From: Deltaproteobacteria bacterium
GTDB taxonomy: Bacteria > Desulfobacterota > Desulfarculia > JACQYL01
DNA: 64,000 nucleotides
Direction: 5' to 3'
Assembly (NCBI GenBank): GCA_016208165.1
Contig: JACQYL010000013.1
Location: 32,390 to 96,389, forward strand
Each line of letters starts with the position of its first letter. Position 1 is the first letter of the stretch. The translations under genes and the position numbers were made by a program. The notes under the pieces were generated by a model. It was not told the origin of the DNA and did not search any database. It was given only the letters and a program-made list of their open reading frames with translations. Below are positions 55,183 to 64,000 of this stretch, piece after piece.

Positions 55183-57414
55183 CTAATCCGTCCTGAGGAG
55201 GCGAAACCCGAGATAGAAGAACCTGATGTCCGGCGCGCCGAAGTTGATGCGATTGGCGCACCGAACGCCCCCCGGGCTAACGTACCAGCCGCCCCCGCGG
55301 ACCACGCGGCCGAAGCCGCCCGAGTCATATATAGGATTGTCACGCCGATGTTTCGAATAGGCATCTTTATTATACCAATCGTCGCACCACTCGTAGACAT
55401 TCCCAAGCATATCGTACAGTCCGAAGGGGTTGGGCTTATAGGTCCCGACCGGGGCGGTTGTGGCGTATCCGTCATCACAGTTATGTGCGGTCCAGTCCGA
55501 CCACCGCTTTTTTGCTGCCTGATCCGCCACATTGGCATAGCTGCACGCATCGTCCGCGTTGTCACCCCAGAACCGAATTGTGCTCGTTCCGGCCCTTGCT
55601 GCGTACTCCCACTCGGCCTCGGTGGGCAGACGAACTTTTTTGCCGGATTCTCCGCTCAACCACTTGGCGAACGCTTTGGCATCGTTCCAGGACACACAAA
55701 CGACGGGGTGATTACTTTGCTGCTCAACGGTTGGAGGATTCCGCCAACTCGTCCCCTCTTTCTTCTTCCATTCGCCTTCGTACGCATAGCACCCGCCGCT
55801 TTGCTCGGCTTCCGTCTTATAACCCGTGGCATCCACGAATTCCCGGAATTGATCCACCGTCACTTCGTGCTTGGCCGTCCAGAACCCGTCCACGCATACC
55901 TCGTGTCGAGGCAACTCGTCCCCGTACCACTCTTTGTATTTCTCTTCGCCCACTTCCTTTATCAAATACCGTTTTTCAGCTTCCGTCTGGCCCATCTGAA
56001 AACATCCGCCGGACACCCGGACAAACTCCATACCGGTCGTAGGATCCCTCCAGGTCTCTCCGGACGCGGCCTCTTTCCGGACGGGAATCAGTTCCGCCTT
56101 CACCGTCTCACGGCCGCCTAAACTCACGGTGACTGTTTTCTCCCAATCCCGGTATTGATCGAGTTTGACCGTCACCTTGTGGCTTCCGGCGGCCACGTTG
56201 CTCATGTCACCGGGGGTGGCGCCCACGTAGGCCCCGTCCAGATACCACCGGGCGCCGGAAGGATGGCTGGTCACCTGGAGGCTCCCCGTGGTGGGGATGG
56301 GGTCGAGGAATAACGTGACCTTGGTCTCTTTGCCCGCCTGCACCCAGACGGTCTCCTTGCCGTCCCTATGGCCCTCGAGGCTCGCCCGCACTTCGACCTT
56401 GCCGGGACTCAGCACCGGAAGTTTCACCGGCGAGGCGTCCACTCGGCCTTCGTTCACAAAAACCGCGGCCCCCGAGGGTCGGGTTTCCACTAGAAGCGAG
56501 CCGGTCAAAGGCTCGGAAGCTTGCGGAGGCTCGGGCCGTGTGATCACCACGCTGCCCCCCGCGACGAATACAAAATCGCCCTGGTCCAGCCTCGGGTCCC
56601 GGATCTTGCCGTACTGGGGATGCTGGGCCGGGTTATATTCGGGCACCTTGGTCTTGAGAAACAGACCGAGTTCTTCGCCTGTGATGTAGCCGTCGGCAAT
56701 GGGTTCACGTTGACGACCCTCCAACAGATTCAAAAAGGCCTGTTTGAACACACTGTGGTCGGGGACCGGCTCGTTGGCGCGGCCCGCGGTGATGAACTGC
56801 CGGACGGGATACCTGACGTTCTCCGTGATGTTTTGTGGAACCACTTGCTCTCTAAGATTCAGAATGGACCCGGAGAAGCAGCTGTCGAAAAGGTACAACA
56901 CGTGCTTGGACCGGATCATCCTGGCTTCGTTCACCATCGTCTGCATGTCCACGCACTTCAAAGGAAACTCCTCCGGCTTGAACAAGGGCAAAGGCGCGTC
57001 CACCATGACCAGGTACCCGAATTCATCCCCCGTGACCGTTTTCTCGGTGTGCCCGTGACCCGCATAGTAGAACAGGAGCCGGTTGTCTTCGTCCTTTCCG
57101 TACTTGCGGGAGAAACGGCTCAGCTCAAGCATGAATGCATCGCGGTTGAGGTCCTTCCGCAAGGTCACCTGAAAGCCGTTTCGCTCCAGCGCCCTGGCCA
57201 CGTCCTCCACGTCGTTTAAAGCTCCGGGAAGCGGGTCCCACCCGTTCGTATAATTGCCGTTCCCGATGACCAGGGCATAGGAATCCTCGTACAGAGGGAC
57301 AGACTTGCCGTCCTGGGTTCTTGCCGATACTCTGATGCCGCGCTCAACGGCGAAGGAAAGCGTGGGCAGGGCTACGAGGAATGCCAGCAAAAGACAGGGA
57401 ATTCCTTTCCGCAT
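55183..57414 (-). CDS. Exported metacaspase-PEGA-FGE protein
   Basis: A 743-residue protein with signal peptide CLLLAFLVALPTLSFA. Residues 25-275 are a caspase-like (C14) domain with LVIGNGNYTNG, catalytic His in YYAGHGH and Cys in FDSCFSGS, both present. Two PEGA domains follow (GSLLVETRPSGAAVFVNEG; GSLQVTSHPSGARWYLDGA). Then comes a formylglycine-generating-enzyme-like C-type-lectin fold (GMEFVRVSGGCFQMG, RLPTEAEWEYAARAG, GNVYEWCDDWY) ending RVVRGGGWYVSPGG...YLGFRLL. The last 40 residues resemble the variable region of diversity-generating retroelement targets. It probably acts in the periplasm or at the surface. It is a single gene with no adjacent partner. Confidence 0.88.
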   Translation of the reverse strand: MRKGIPCLLLAFLVALPTLSFAVERGIRVSARTQDGKSVPLYEDSYALVIGNGNYTNGWDPLPGALNDVEDVARALERNGFQVTLRKDLNRDAFMLELSRFSRKYGKDEDNRLLFYYAGHGHTEKTVTGDEFGYLVMVDAPLPLFKPEEFPLKCVDMQTMVNEARMIRSKHVLYLFDSCFSGSILNLREQVVPQNITENVRYPVRQFITAGRANEPVPDHSVFKQAFLNLLEGRQREPIADGYITGEELGLFLKTKVPEYNPAQHPQYGKIRDPRLDQGDFVFVAGGSVVITRPEPPQASEPLTGSLLVETRPSGAAVFVNEGRVDASPVKLPVLSPGKVEVRASLEGHRDGKETVWVQAGKETKVTLFLDPIPTTGSLQVTSHPSGARWYLDGAYVGATPGDMSNVAAGSHKVTVKLDQYRDWEKTVTVSLGGRETVKAELIPVRKEAASGETWRDPTTGMEFVRVSGGCFQMGQTEAEKRYLIKEVGEEKYKEWYGDELPRHEVCVDGFWTAKHEVTVDQFREFVDATGYKTEAEQSGGCYAYEGEWKKKEGTSWRNPPTVEQQSNHPVVCVSWNDAKAFAKWLSGESGKKVRLPTEAEWEYAARAGTSTIRFWGDNADDACSYANVADQAAKKRWSDWTAHNCDDGYATTAPVGTYKPNPFGLYDMLGNVYEWCDDWYNKDAYSKHRRDNPIYDSGGFGRVVRGGGWYVSPGGVRCANRINFGAPDIRFFYLGFRLLRTD

Positions 57415-58166
57415 GACGGCCTCCCAATGGTGGTTACCGATCGTGGGTTGTCGGACGGAGCCTCTTCATAAGGACCACGCTGGAAATGGACTCCTTGTAT
57501 GTAATCGGATAGCTCGCTGAAGAAGATAAGCAAAGCGGAGGGAATCGATTCCGTGACCTCTGGGGTGAGCAAGCGGCGGCGGCCGGAAGGGGGCCATGTT
57601 GGGCGTCCACACCCAGGTCCGACGGCCCCCTCGGCTGATGCACCCGCGCCGGGAATCGTCGCTCCCTCCGAAACGCTTCTGATCATCAACTACGAGCCGA
57701 CCGTGAAAAACGACAGGATCCTTACATCCAAAATTACCAGCTAAACGTCGGCCGGGCAACGCAAATCTCAAAAAAAAGGAAGAAACAGGAGGATCCGGGC
57801 CTTGCGGCGGAGCGGTTCCATGCCCATTTCTCCCGTCCTTTGGTTTTTCTCCCCGTACGATAGAGACCGGTCGGATAGCCTATGGACTCGCGTGGCCTTC
57901 CTCTTGATTTGAGTCTTTCGCTGGGATAGTATGAAAAGAAGCGGCGCGCCTTTTAGCGCCCTTGATTCCCGGGAAAGACGTCGTCGCGGCGGCGATGAAA
58001 CGGGATCGCGGCAGACATCGCGCGTCAAGACGGTGAATAAATAAGGAATCTTCGCGGGCTTCCCGGCGGCTTTGTCTTTGGGAAGCGACCCGTTATTCCA
58101 CCGGAGCGAGCCCACTCTCTCCACTACGCTTTCGGCGCCGGAAGCCTTTTGGGAGCGATATCGCAG
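57415..58166. other. Intergenic region, no gene supported
   Basis: About 750 bases between the divergent metacaspase gene and the small helical protein. Open frames in it (for example on the minus strand at 57768-58268) are basic, proline- and serine-rich and not protein-like. I see no strong repeat. Promoters for both flanking genes should lie here. Confidence 0.45.
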
Positions 58167-58541
58167 ATGAAGCTCAGGAATATCATTGCACATATTCGAC
58201 GTTGGGCCCATTCGCCCGGTCGAACGACCGAGGATATGAAGAATGTGAAACCGGAGAACCGGGAGCAACGACGCTCGGAAACGTATCGCCTGCGCGTGGA
58301 AAGCTGCATCGAGACCATTCTTCGCGTGAACGAGACCATGGATCTATCCGTACTGGATGCGGAAGTGGTCGAGCGTTTTCAACACTTGAAGTCGATCATG
58401 CAGGAAGTGGACTCGAGCACCATCCGGGAACAGGATCTGCTGCGCATCGAGGATGCCACGAACCGGCTGTTGCAGGATATCCGAATGCTCTGCCTGACGA
58501 AACGAAACGAAGTCGCGCCCACGGAAGAACGGATGAACTGA
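58167..58541 (+). CDS. Small helical hypothetical protein
   Basis: A 124-residue protein, basic at the N terminus (MKLRNIIAHIRRWAHSPG) and then acidic and helical (DLSVLDAEVVERFQHLKSIM, EDATNRLLQDIRMLCL). It has the look of a two- or three-helix bundle. No family is recognised. ATG 58167 is preceded by GGGAG at about 11 bases; the frame is open from a TTG at 58149. It converges on the AOR gene with a possible shared terminator between. Confidence 0.6.
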   Translation: MKLRNIIAHIRRWAHSPGRTTEDMKNVKPENREQRRSETYRLRVESCIETILRVNETMDLSVLDAEVVERFQHLKSIMQEVDSSTIREQDLLRIEDATNRLLQDIRMLCLTKRNEVAPTEERMN

Positions 58542-58695
58542 CGTACGTTCCTGTTCGGACTCGAAGGAAAGGTTCGGGACGTCCGCTCACAGGCGCCGGT
58601 TGCTTGTGGAGACCTCTCTACGGAAGGTGTCTTAAGCATCCTTTGGCGGACCGCCCGGATCGAGATCATTCCGCTCCGTACCTTCGCCTTGAAAA

Positions 58696-58750
58696 GATCT
58701 AAGAGCGGGTCAGGGCAAAGCCGCCAAAGGCAGGTCTAGATCATTTTTCC
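58696..58750. terminator. Possible bidirectional terminator
   Basis: GATCTA (58696-58701) and TAGATC (58737-58742) are flanked outside by AAAA on the left and ATTTTT on the right, with a GC-rich interior. Read from either side it gives a hairpin followed by U residues. It lies between the convergent helical-protein and AOR genes. The stem is short, so this is tentative. Confidence 0.4.
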
Positions 58751-58768
58751 CCTGTGAATATTCAGCTC

Positions 58769-60547
58769 TTATGCGGCGGCGCCCGGGGGAATCCCTCGCT
58801 CGTTCCATCCTCGGGCTCGATAGTAGTCCTCGAGGAGCCGGCGCATGTCTTCCTCGGTGATCACTTTTCCCGTTTCGGGCAATGTCTCGAGGTGAAAGCG
58901 CTTGGGCAGGTAATCATCCTCCGGCTCGAGACCTTCCCGGAGGTTGAATCGTCGGGTGTTGTCCGTAATGGCCCCCGCGATGGAACGCATGGCGTCACGA
59001 TCCAGATCCAGCCCGGTGGTCGCCTCGATGATGACGGCGAGTCGGTCCCACGGATACAGGTCCCGAAAGAAGCGGCAGAGCACCATGGAGTCGAACAGGG
59101 TTAACCGGTCTTCCCATTCGGCGAACATCTCTGCTTTCCCCTGGATCTGATCCGGATCGATCATCTTGGCCAATTCGGGTTTGTAGAAGGTGGCGCGAAG
59201 GTGACAGGCCCCGCGGTCCGAAGCGCCGTACGCCAGCCCCATTCCTTTCAGCACCCTTGGATCGTAGCCCGCCGGCTCGAGGCCTTTCACGTGGATCGCC
59301 TGGTCTTCCATCCCCCATTCCCGGGCGGCCGCTTTGATCCCCCGGGCCAACACGTCCCCCACGCCTCTTCGGTAGGCCATATCCTTCAGCAGGCTTGCGA
59401 TCCGATCCACCTTACCATAGTCGATGTCGTAATCGATCTTTTGCTGTCGAGCGGCCTCGATGGCAAACGCCGCAAGATTGCCCGCACTGATGGTGTCGAT
59501 TCCCAGGCGGTCGCACAGATCGTTAAGAAAAGCGATTTCCTCGATGTCGGCCACTTCGCAGAGACCGCCCAGCGCGTAGATGGTTTCGTATTCAGGACCT
59601 TCGATTTTGAGGCCCTGATGTCGGCCTTCCTTTACGGTTCCCAGCCTGCCGCAAGCAATGAAGCATTTCAGACAGGCGTGAGGAGTGACGGATAGTCGTT
59701 GGTGAAGCGCGGCGGCGTTGATGCTTTCCCTGTGCGCGGCCTCCCCCTTTTTCCAGTAGCGGGTGGGAAAGCTTCCCACTTTGCTCATGATGTCGACCAT
59801 CATGGGAGTACCCAGGTTCTTGTAGGCTTGTACCCCTTTATCGTCCTTGGCGTTTTGGGCGAGTTCCTTCGCGAAATCCTTCAGCATCCGGGGATCGGCC
59901 GTTTCCTTGTTTTTGTTGCCCCGAAAGGCAATGGCTTTGATCTTTTTCGAACCCATTACGGCGCCCACTCCGGTTCTGCCGGCGCTTCGCCAGTAATCGT
60001 TTTCGATCACGGCAAAGCTCACCAAACGCTCTCCCGCGGGACCGATGGTGACGACGCCGGAGTTCCCGGCGTCCGGGCGATCTTCCGAAACCCATGCCTT
60101 CACGCGGTCTTCGGTCTCGAACGTGTCCAGTCCCCACAAATCATCCGCTTCGTGGAAGGCCGCTCCCTCCTCGGAAACCTCGAGCCAAACGGGCTCCGTG
60201 GCCGCGCCGTGTATCATCACCGCGTCAAATCCGGTGCGGGCCATGTATTCCGCCGTCGTGCCTCCGGAATAGGATTCCGCATAAAAGCCCGTCTGCGGGG
60301 ATTTCGTGAACACACCGTGTCTGCACGAACCCCAAATCGGCGTGCCGTTGGCGGGACCGGTGGCAAAGATAAGGCGGTTCTCCGGTCCCAGCGGATCCAC
60401 ACGGGGAGGGTTGTACCTGAGAAGAAGATGGGTGGCCAATCCCTTGCCGCCCAGAAAAGCGCGCAACACCTCGTCCGAAATCGTTTTGACTTCGAACGAC
60501 CTCCGCGAAGCATCCACCTCCAATACCTTGTTATAAAAGCCGAACAT
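58769..60547 (-). CDS. aor: Aldehyde ferredoxin oxidoreductase
   Basis: A 592-residue tungsten-pterin enzyme that oxidises aldehydes to acids with ferredoxin. The N-terminal domain has FLGGKGLATHLL and FATGPANGTPIWGSCRHGVFTKSP. The 4Fe-4S cluster ligands are CLKCFIAC (C-x2-C-x3-C) plus a distal Cys in SMVLCRFF. Pterin-binding GLEPAGYDPRVLKGMGL and DRGACHLRATFY follow. I chose ATG 60547 because GGAGG sits 9 bases upstream; the frame is open to 60736 through repeat DNA. It could detoxify aryl-acetaldehydes or reduce acids, in line with paaK and iorA in the same window. Confidence 0.93.
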   Translation of the reverse strand: MFGFYNKVLEVDASRRSFEVKTISDEVLRAFLGGKGLATHLLLRYNPPRVDPLGPENRLIFATGPANGTPIWGSCRHGVFTKSPQTGFYAESYSGGTTAEYMARTGFDAVMIHGAATEPVWLEVSEEGAAFHEADDLWGLDTFETEDRVKAWVSEDRPDAGNSGVVTIGPAGERLVSFAVIENDYWRSAGRTGVGAVMGSKKIKAIAFRGNKNKETADPRMLKDFAKELAQNAKDDKGVQAYKNLGTPMMVDIMSKVGSFPTRYWKKGEAAHRESINAAALHQRLSVTPHACLKCFIACGRLGTVKEGRHQGLKIEGPEYETIYALGGLCEVADIEEIAFLNDLCDRLGIDTISAGNLAAFAIEAARQQKIDYDIDYGKVDRIASLLKDMAYRRGVGDVLARGIKAAAREWGMEDQAIHVKGLEPAGYDPRVLKGMGLAYGASDRGACHLRATFYKPELAKMIDPDQIQGKAEMFAEWEDRLTLFDSMVLCRFFRDLYPWDRLAVIIEATTGLDLDRDAMRSIAGAITDNTRRFNLREGLEPEDDYLPKRFHLETLPETGKVITEEDMRRLLEDYYRARGWNERGIPPGAAA

Positions 60548-60645
60548 GGTGGTCATCCTCCGATTCCAGGCGATAGCCAAGGCGCATCGCCCCATGGTGA
60601 TTCTTTGGATACCTCGGGCAGGCAGCCCGGTAAGAACAATGTATC

Positions 60646-60882
60646 TGTTCAGGCGGTGCTTGGGGAACCCTTCTGAAGAATCCCGCCGCAACGGGACCGA
60701 ACTACCCCCCCGGAACTCCGAGCCCCAGCTCGGCACAAGAATCCCGCCGCGGCGGGACCAAACCCCTCCCTAGACTTTTGAACAAGGGTCCTTCCGGCTT
60801 ACGCCGGAAAGATCCGGGAGGGCGGATGGAGTCTCCTCGGGCGAAAAAGGCGACCTAAAGCGCCGTGTCAGAGACTTCCCCA
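60646..60882. repeat. Dispersed intergenic repeat, family B, copy 2
   Basis: A long copy of the family at 19670-19845, from TGTTCAGGCGGTGCTTGGGG to CAGAGACTTCCCC. It contains an internal duplication: AAGAATCCCGCCGC...GGGACC occurs twice (about 60677 and 60737), accounting for the extra 60 bp. It fills nearly all of the 344-base gap between aor and oppF. Confidence 0.85.
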
Positions 60883-60891
60883 GCGAACGTT

Positions 60892-61914
60892 CTATCTGAA
60901 GTGGCAGGCCATGTAGTGGCCGCCGCCTTTGTCTTCCAGGACCGGATGTTCGTGGCGGCAGACGGCTTCGGCGTAAGGGCAGCGTGTGTGAAAGCGGCAT
61001 CCGGGCGGAGGGGCCAAGGGGCTCGGCACGTCTCCTTTCAAGGGCGCGCGCCGGAGGTGGCGGCGCTGCGGGTCGATTCTCGGAGCAGAAGCCAGAAGCG
61101 CTTCGGTATACGGGTGATAGGGCGCCGACAGGAACATCCGTCTTGGGGCAATATCCACGATTTCACCTAAATACATCACGCCGATGCGGTCGCTGAGATG
61201 ATGAATCACGCCCAGATCGTGGGAAATCAGAATATACGTAAGATTGTATTTCTCCTGAAGCGTCTGGAGCAACTGAAGGACCTGGGCCTGGACGGAAACG
61301 TCGAGAGAGGAAACCGGTTCGTCCGCCACAATGAGATCCGGATTCAAGGCCAGGGCGCGGGCGATGCCGATGCGTTGCCGCTGTCCGCCGCTGAACTGGT
61401 GCGGGTAACGATTCATGTCATCCGGTTTCAACCCCACCTCCCGCATCAGTTGGGCCACCCTTTCGGCAATTTCGGACCGGGCGCCCACGTTGTGAATGAC
61501 CAGCGGCTCGCCGATCAGCCAACCCGCGCGTTTTCTGGGGTTCAGGGACGAATAGGGGTCCTGGAAGATGATCTGCATGTGCCTGCGCAGATTTCTGAGC
61601 TCCGAGGAAGAAAGGTGGGCGAGGTCTTGGGATTTGAACCGGACCATACCCGACGTGGGTCTCTCGAGATAGAGGATCAATCGGCCGAACGTGCTTTTCC
61701 CGCACCCGCTTTCACCCACCAGGCCGAAGGTTTCACCGGGCAGGATGGAGAGGGAGACCCCGTCCACGGCATTCAGCGCTTTCCTGCGTTTCGAGAAATA
61801 GCCGGTGCGCACCCAGTACGTTTTGCGCAAGTCCACGGTCTCGACCAGCGGCGATGCAGGAGCATCCAACCGTGATTCCGCCTCGGATAGGATCCTAGCT
61901 CCATTCGGGATCAT
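60892..61914 (-). CDS. Oligopeptide/dipeptide ABC transporter ATP-binding protein, F type
   Basis: A 340-residue ABC ATPase of the OppF/DppF family powering peptide or nickel-type uptake. It has Walker [13 protein letters not shown], signature [15 protein letters not shown], Walker [13 protein letters not shown], the H-loop in [11 protein letters not shown], and the family-specific C-terminal cysteine motif [15 protein letters not shown], which may bind an Fe-S cluster. It overlaps the D-type ATPase by 20 bases. The permease and binding-protein genes are not in the window. Confidence 0.92.
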   Translation of the reverse strand: MIPNGARILSEAESRLDAPASPLVETVDLRKTYWVRTGYFSKRRKALNAVDGVSLSILPGETFGLVGESGCGKSTFGRLILYLERPTSGMVRFKSQDLAHLSSSELRNLRRHMQIIFQDPYSSLNPRKRAGWLIGEPLVIHNVGARSEIAERVAQLMREVGLKPDDMNRYPHQFSGGQRQRIGIARALALNPDLIVADEPVSSLDVSVQAQVLQLLQTLQEKYNLTYILISHDLGVIHHLSDRIGVMYLGEIVDIAPRRMFLSAPYHPYTEALLASAPRIDPQRRHLRRAPLKGDVPSPLAPPPGCRFHTRCPYAEAVCRHEHPVLEDKGGGHYMACHFR

Positions 61915-62908
61915 ATTTGTAACATCTCACTAGACGATGGTCTTCTCCGTGAACATACAGCTCGGGTTCCGCTTTCGAACAGGGTTCGAATACGTCCGGA
62001 CACCGGTCCGAGAATTTACATCCGCCGGGCAACTCGAAATAGCCGGGCACCGTGCCGGGAATGGCCTCCAGCTTACCCGTACGCCCCAAGCCGGGAACGG
62101 AGTTCAGGAGTCCGACGGTATATGGATGCAGCGGATCGTCGAATAAGGACTCCACGCGGGCCGACTCGAAAACCCGGCCGGCATACATGACGATCACATC
62201 GTCGGCCATTTCGCTCACCACTCCCAGATCGTGGGTGATCAGCAACAGGGCTGTGGATTTTCGGGTTTTCAGCTCGTTCATCAGACTGAGAATCTGGGCC
62301 TGAATGGTGGTGTCCAGAGCTGTAGTGGGTTCGTCGGCGATGATGAGTTCGGGCTCGCAGGCCATGGCCATGGCGATCATGACTCGTTGCCTCATGCCGC
62401 CGCTCATCTGATGGGGGTATTCGCTTACACGCTGCTCGGGGTCCGGAATGCCCACGGACCTCATGGCTTGAACGGCGCTATCGAGGGCATCGGCGCGATT
62501 CATCTTTCGGTGGGCCCGAAACATTTCTCCAACCTGGTCGCCCACCGGATACACCGGATTCAAAGAGGTCATAGGCTCCTGAAAGATCATGGATATCCGG
62601 TTTCCTCGGATCCGGCGCATCTCGGATTCGTCCAGTCCCAACAGATCGGTACCGTCGAACCAAATGTTTCCGTCCGCGATTTTTCCGGAAACGGGAGGGA
62701 TCAAGCGCATGATGGAGAGCGCCGTTGCGCTCTTGCCGCACCCGCTTTCTCCAACCAGGCCGAGCGTGCTTCCGGATCTCATGGCGAACGAAACACCGTC
62801 CACGGCCCGCAAGGGACCTTGGTCCGTGTGAAACACCGTAACCAGTCCTTCCACTCGAAGGAGCGAAGACTGTTCAGTGGGTTTCGTTTCCGGTGAGAAC
62901 GAGTTCAT
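61895..62908 (-). CDS. Oligopeptide/dipeptide ABC transporter ATP-binding protein, D type
   Basis: A 337-residue ABC ATPase of the OppD/DppD family, partner of the F-type protein. Walker A is [12 protein letters not shown], signature [15 protein letters not shown], Walker [13 protein letters not shown], and the C-terminal motif [15 protein letters not shown]. The frame is open to 63013, but the extension is Cys/Arg-rich. ATG 62908 has AAAGG just upstream and begins a normal N terminus. Upstream, where permease genes usually sit, there are instead REP-like repeats and a RAYT gene. Confidence 0.92.
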   Translation of the reverse strand: MNSFSPETKPTEQSSLLRVEGLVTVFHTDQGPLRAVDGVSFAMRSGSTLGLVGESGCGKSATALSIMRLIPPVSGKIADGNIWFDGTDLLGLDESEMRRIRGNRISMIFQEPMTSLNPVYPVGDQVGEMFRAHRKMNRADALDSAVQAMRSVGIPDPEQRVSEYPHQMSGGMRQRVMIAMAMACEPELIIADEPTTALDTTIQAQILSLMNELKTRKSTALLLITHDLGVVSEMADDVIVMYAGRVFESARVESLFDDPLHPYTVGLLNSVPGLGRTGKLEAIPGTVPGYFELPGGCKFSDRCPDVFEPCSKAEPELYVHGEDHRLVRCYKYDPEWS

Positions 62909-63137
62909 AGCGCCTTTGTCCGTGGCCGAAGGGCCCCATCCGATTCGCCCGCATTCGTCCCTAGAGTTGGGACAAAAAAGGCGGGCTTTCTGATCGCAGG
63001 TATTTCCGCCCACTTTACCCGCAGGGCGTGGGCAAAATCAACCGGCATTGTCGTATCCGTTCCGGTTTGTATTGCGTGGGGGCGGTTACAGGGAAGAGGC
63101 CTCGGGTAGGAACGACGTCTCCGGGAATGAGCCTGCA

Positions 63138-63166
63138 TGTTGGGTTATGCAAAGCGAAACCCAACA
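63138..63166. repeat. REP-like palindrome downstream of the RAYT gene
   Basis: TGTTGGGTT (63138-63146) and AACCCAACA (63158-63166) form a 9-bp stem with an 11-base loop. It is the same family as the cluster at 51655-51956 and lies about 30 bases past the stop of the transposase gene. Confidence 0.85.
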
Positions 63167-63194
63167 ATTCCCCGGCATCCCAAACCTAACGATT

Positions 63195-63734
63195 TCATTC
63201 GCAGCCCGTCGATGGACTCAATTTAGGTTGTACGCCCGCGCCCCAATTAGTATCACAAAGGCCTTTTCTTACGAAGGAGTGGAAACTCGAATATGTCCAA
63301 TCTTTCGGAATTGGGACCAATCCGTGTTTAACAGGATTATAATGGATGTATTCGACGTGCCGGACGAAATCCGACTCGTCCCGTATAGCATGTTCCCAAT
63401 ACCGTCGCTGCCAGACCGGTTTTTCCTTTTTTCGAAGCCGTGATGGTGTATTTTGTCCAATACCTTGCTCTATGTGCCGCGAAAAACGGCTCTTTATTAA
63501 TCGCCATCTCATTGGGAAGTCCGCGTCACCCTTGGGTAGGGTCCAGATGCAATGAAGGTGAACCGGCAAAATCACGCAAGCCTCCATGACAAAAGGATGT
63601 TTTTTCATTACTGAGCTGAAGGCGCTTACAAGGGTTTCAATATTCCGGGCATTGGAAAAAAGGGGAATTCGTTTGTAGGTAACAAGGCTAAAGAAGTGGG
63701 TTCCACCGGGAATTCTTACTCTTCGGTAACGCAT
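63195..63734 (-). CDS. REP-associated tyrosine transposase (RAYT)
   Basis: A 179-residue Y1_Tnp/HUH single-strand transposase. The HUH motif is HLH at residues 59-61 in LPVHLHCIWTLP. TLPKGDADFPMRWRLIK, WEHAIRDESDF and the catalytic Tyr129 in EYIHYNPVKHG are the exact RAYT hallmarks. The N terminus RYRRVRIPGGTHFFSLVTY is also typical. All residues needed for strand cleavage are present. It is flanked on both sides by TGTTGGGTT-type palindromes, its likely substrates. Confidence 0.94.
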   Translation of the reverse strand: MRYRRVRIPGGTHFFSLVTYKRIPLFSNARNIETLVSAFSSVMKKHPFVMEACVILPVHLHCIWTLPKGDADFPMRWRLIKSRFSRHIEQGIGQNTPSRLRKKEKPVWQRRYWEHAIRDESDFVRHVEYIHYNPVKHGLVPIPKDWTYSSFHSFVRKGLCDTNWGAGVQPKLSPSTGCE

Positions 63735-64000
63735 ATGAACATCATGGTAGGGTTTGGATTTGCCTGACCCGAACGGAAGCCATTCGTTGGGTTACGCTCG
63801 CGTTGCTCGCTAACCCAACCTACAAGCGCAACGGCCGTCGGGGTCGCCTCGCTCAGGCGGTAGATACCGTCTTGAGAGTCAAGGCGGAATTCCGAAATTT
63901 TGATGTCTTTTGCTCTTTGAAAACATAAAGAATGCCTCCGACCTCTCAAGGATAGCATGGGCGCGATCTCAGTAAAGGCTGCCCTCCGGCTCGCTGTCGC
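63735..64000. other. Window end, REP-like site and no gene
   Basis: Beyond the REP-like palindrome at 63786-63823 I see no credible coding frame to the window edge. The next gene, or the start of a gene on the right, lies outside. Confidence 0.5.
63786..63823. repeat. REP-like palindrome upstream of the RAYT gene
   Basis: GTTGGGTTA (63786-63794) and TAACCCAAC (63811-63819), followed by CTAC, form a hairpin with a GC-rich loop about 50 bases before the transposase start codon. Family relatives are at 51655-51956 and 63138-63166. Confidence 0.85.

Noticed and set aside
55183..58166. Complete diversity-generating retroelement
   Set aside because: Only a target-like C terminus is seen; there is no reverse transcriptase, accessory gene or template repeat in the window.

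Overview
The window looks like the chromosome of a GC-rich, strictly anaerobic bacterium of the deltaproteobacterial (Desulfobacterota) type, for example a syntroph or sulfate reducer. This is inferred from gene content: an aryl-CoA ligase beside an indolepyruvate:ferredoxin oxidoreductase, a tungsten-type aldehyde:ferredoxin oxidoreductase, a rubrerythrin, a predicted selenoprotein, a PlsB-type acyltransferase and a REC-GAF-HD-GYP regulator. No species can be named from sequence alone.

Layout. 1-2.7 kb: MFS permease and THUMP RNA methyltransferase. 3.1-7.3 kb: paaK-iorA-iorB for aromatic 2-oxoacids; iorB loses its 3' end and runs into a phage-head-like fragment. 7.6-10.7 kb: HD-GYP regulator, exported aspartic-protease-like protein, RmlD-type reductase. 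10.8-14.1 kb: copper ATPase coupled to a rhodanese-ferritin gene whose catalytic-Cys codon is UGA, read here as selenocysteine with a SECIS-like hairpin just downstream. 14.2-19.6 kb: lipid genes (fatty-acid hydroxylase family, patatin, PlsB) and a DUF2461-type gene. 20.2-25.4 kb: CsgG-like TPR lipoprotein, a TPR protein with almost identical 120-bp repeats, and an overlapping P-loop ATPase. 27.0-33.5 kb: housekeeping block ssb, tRNA-Ser, dnaX, ybaB, recR, ilvE, a zinc-ribbon membrane protein and a CBS-ACT protein. 34.4-49.2 kb: small membrane protein, an exported FN3 protein, and a 4188-codon exported giant protein in a two-gene unit. 49.5-54.7 kb: rubrerythrin, then bioA-bioF-bioD plus a coupled unknown gene, all behind a textbook BirA operator. 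55.2-57.4 kb: exported metacaspase-PEGA-FGE protein with a diversity-generating-retroelement-like C terminus. 58.2-64 kb: small helical protein, AOR, two oligopeptide ABC ATPases and a RAYT transposase framed by REP-like palindromes.

How the genes work together. PaaK, IorA/IorB and AOR would handle aryl-pyruvates, aryl-acetates and aldehydes with ferredoxin as electron carrier. CopA and the Sec-rhodanese-ferritin form a metal and sulfur stress unit. The biotin genes form one BirA-controlled transcription unit. At least four families of non-coding palindromic repeats fill intergenic gaps, and one of them is probably mobilised by the RAYT. The strongest candidates for new biology are the selenoprotein, the giant exported protein with its FN3 partner, and the overlapping ATPase/TPR pair, whose N-terminal region recalls STAND-associated proteins.
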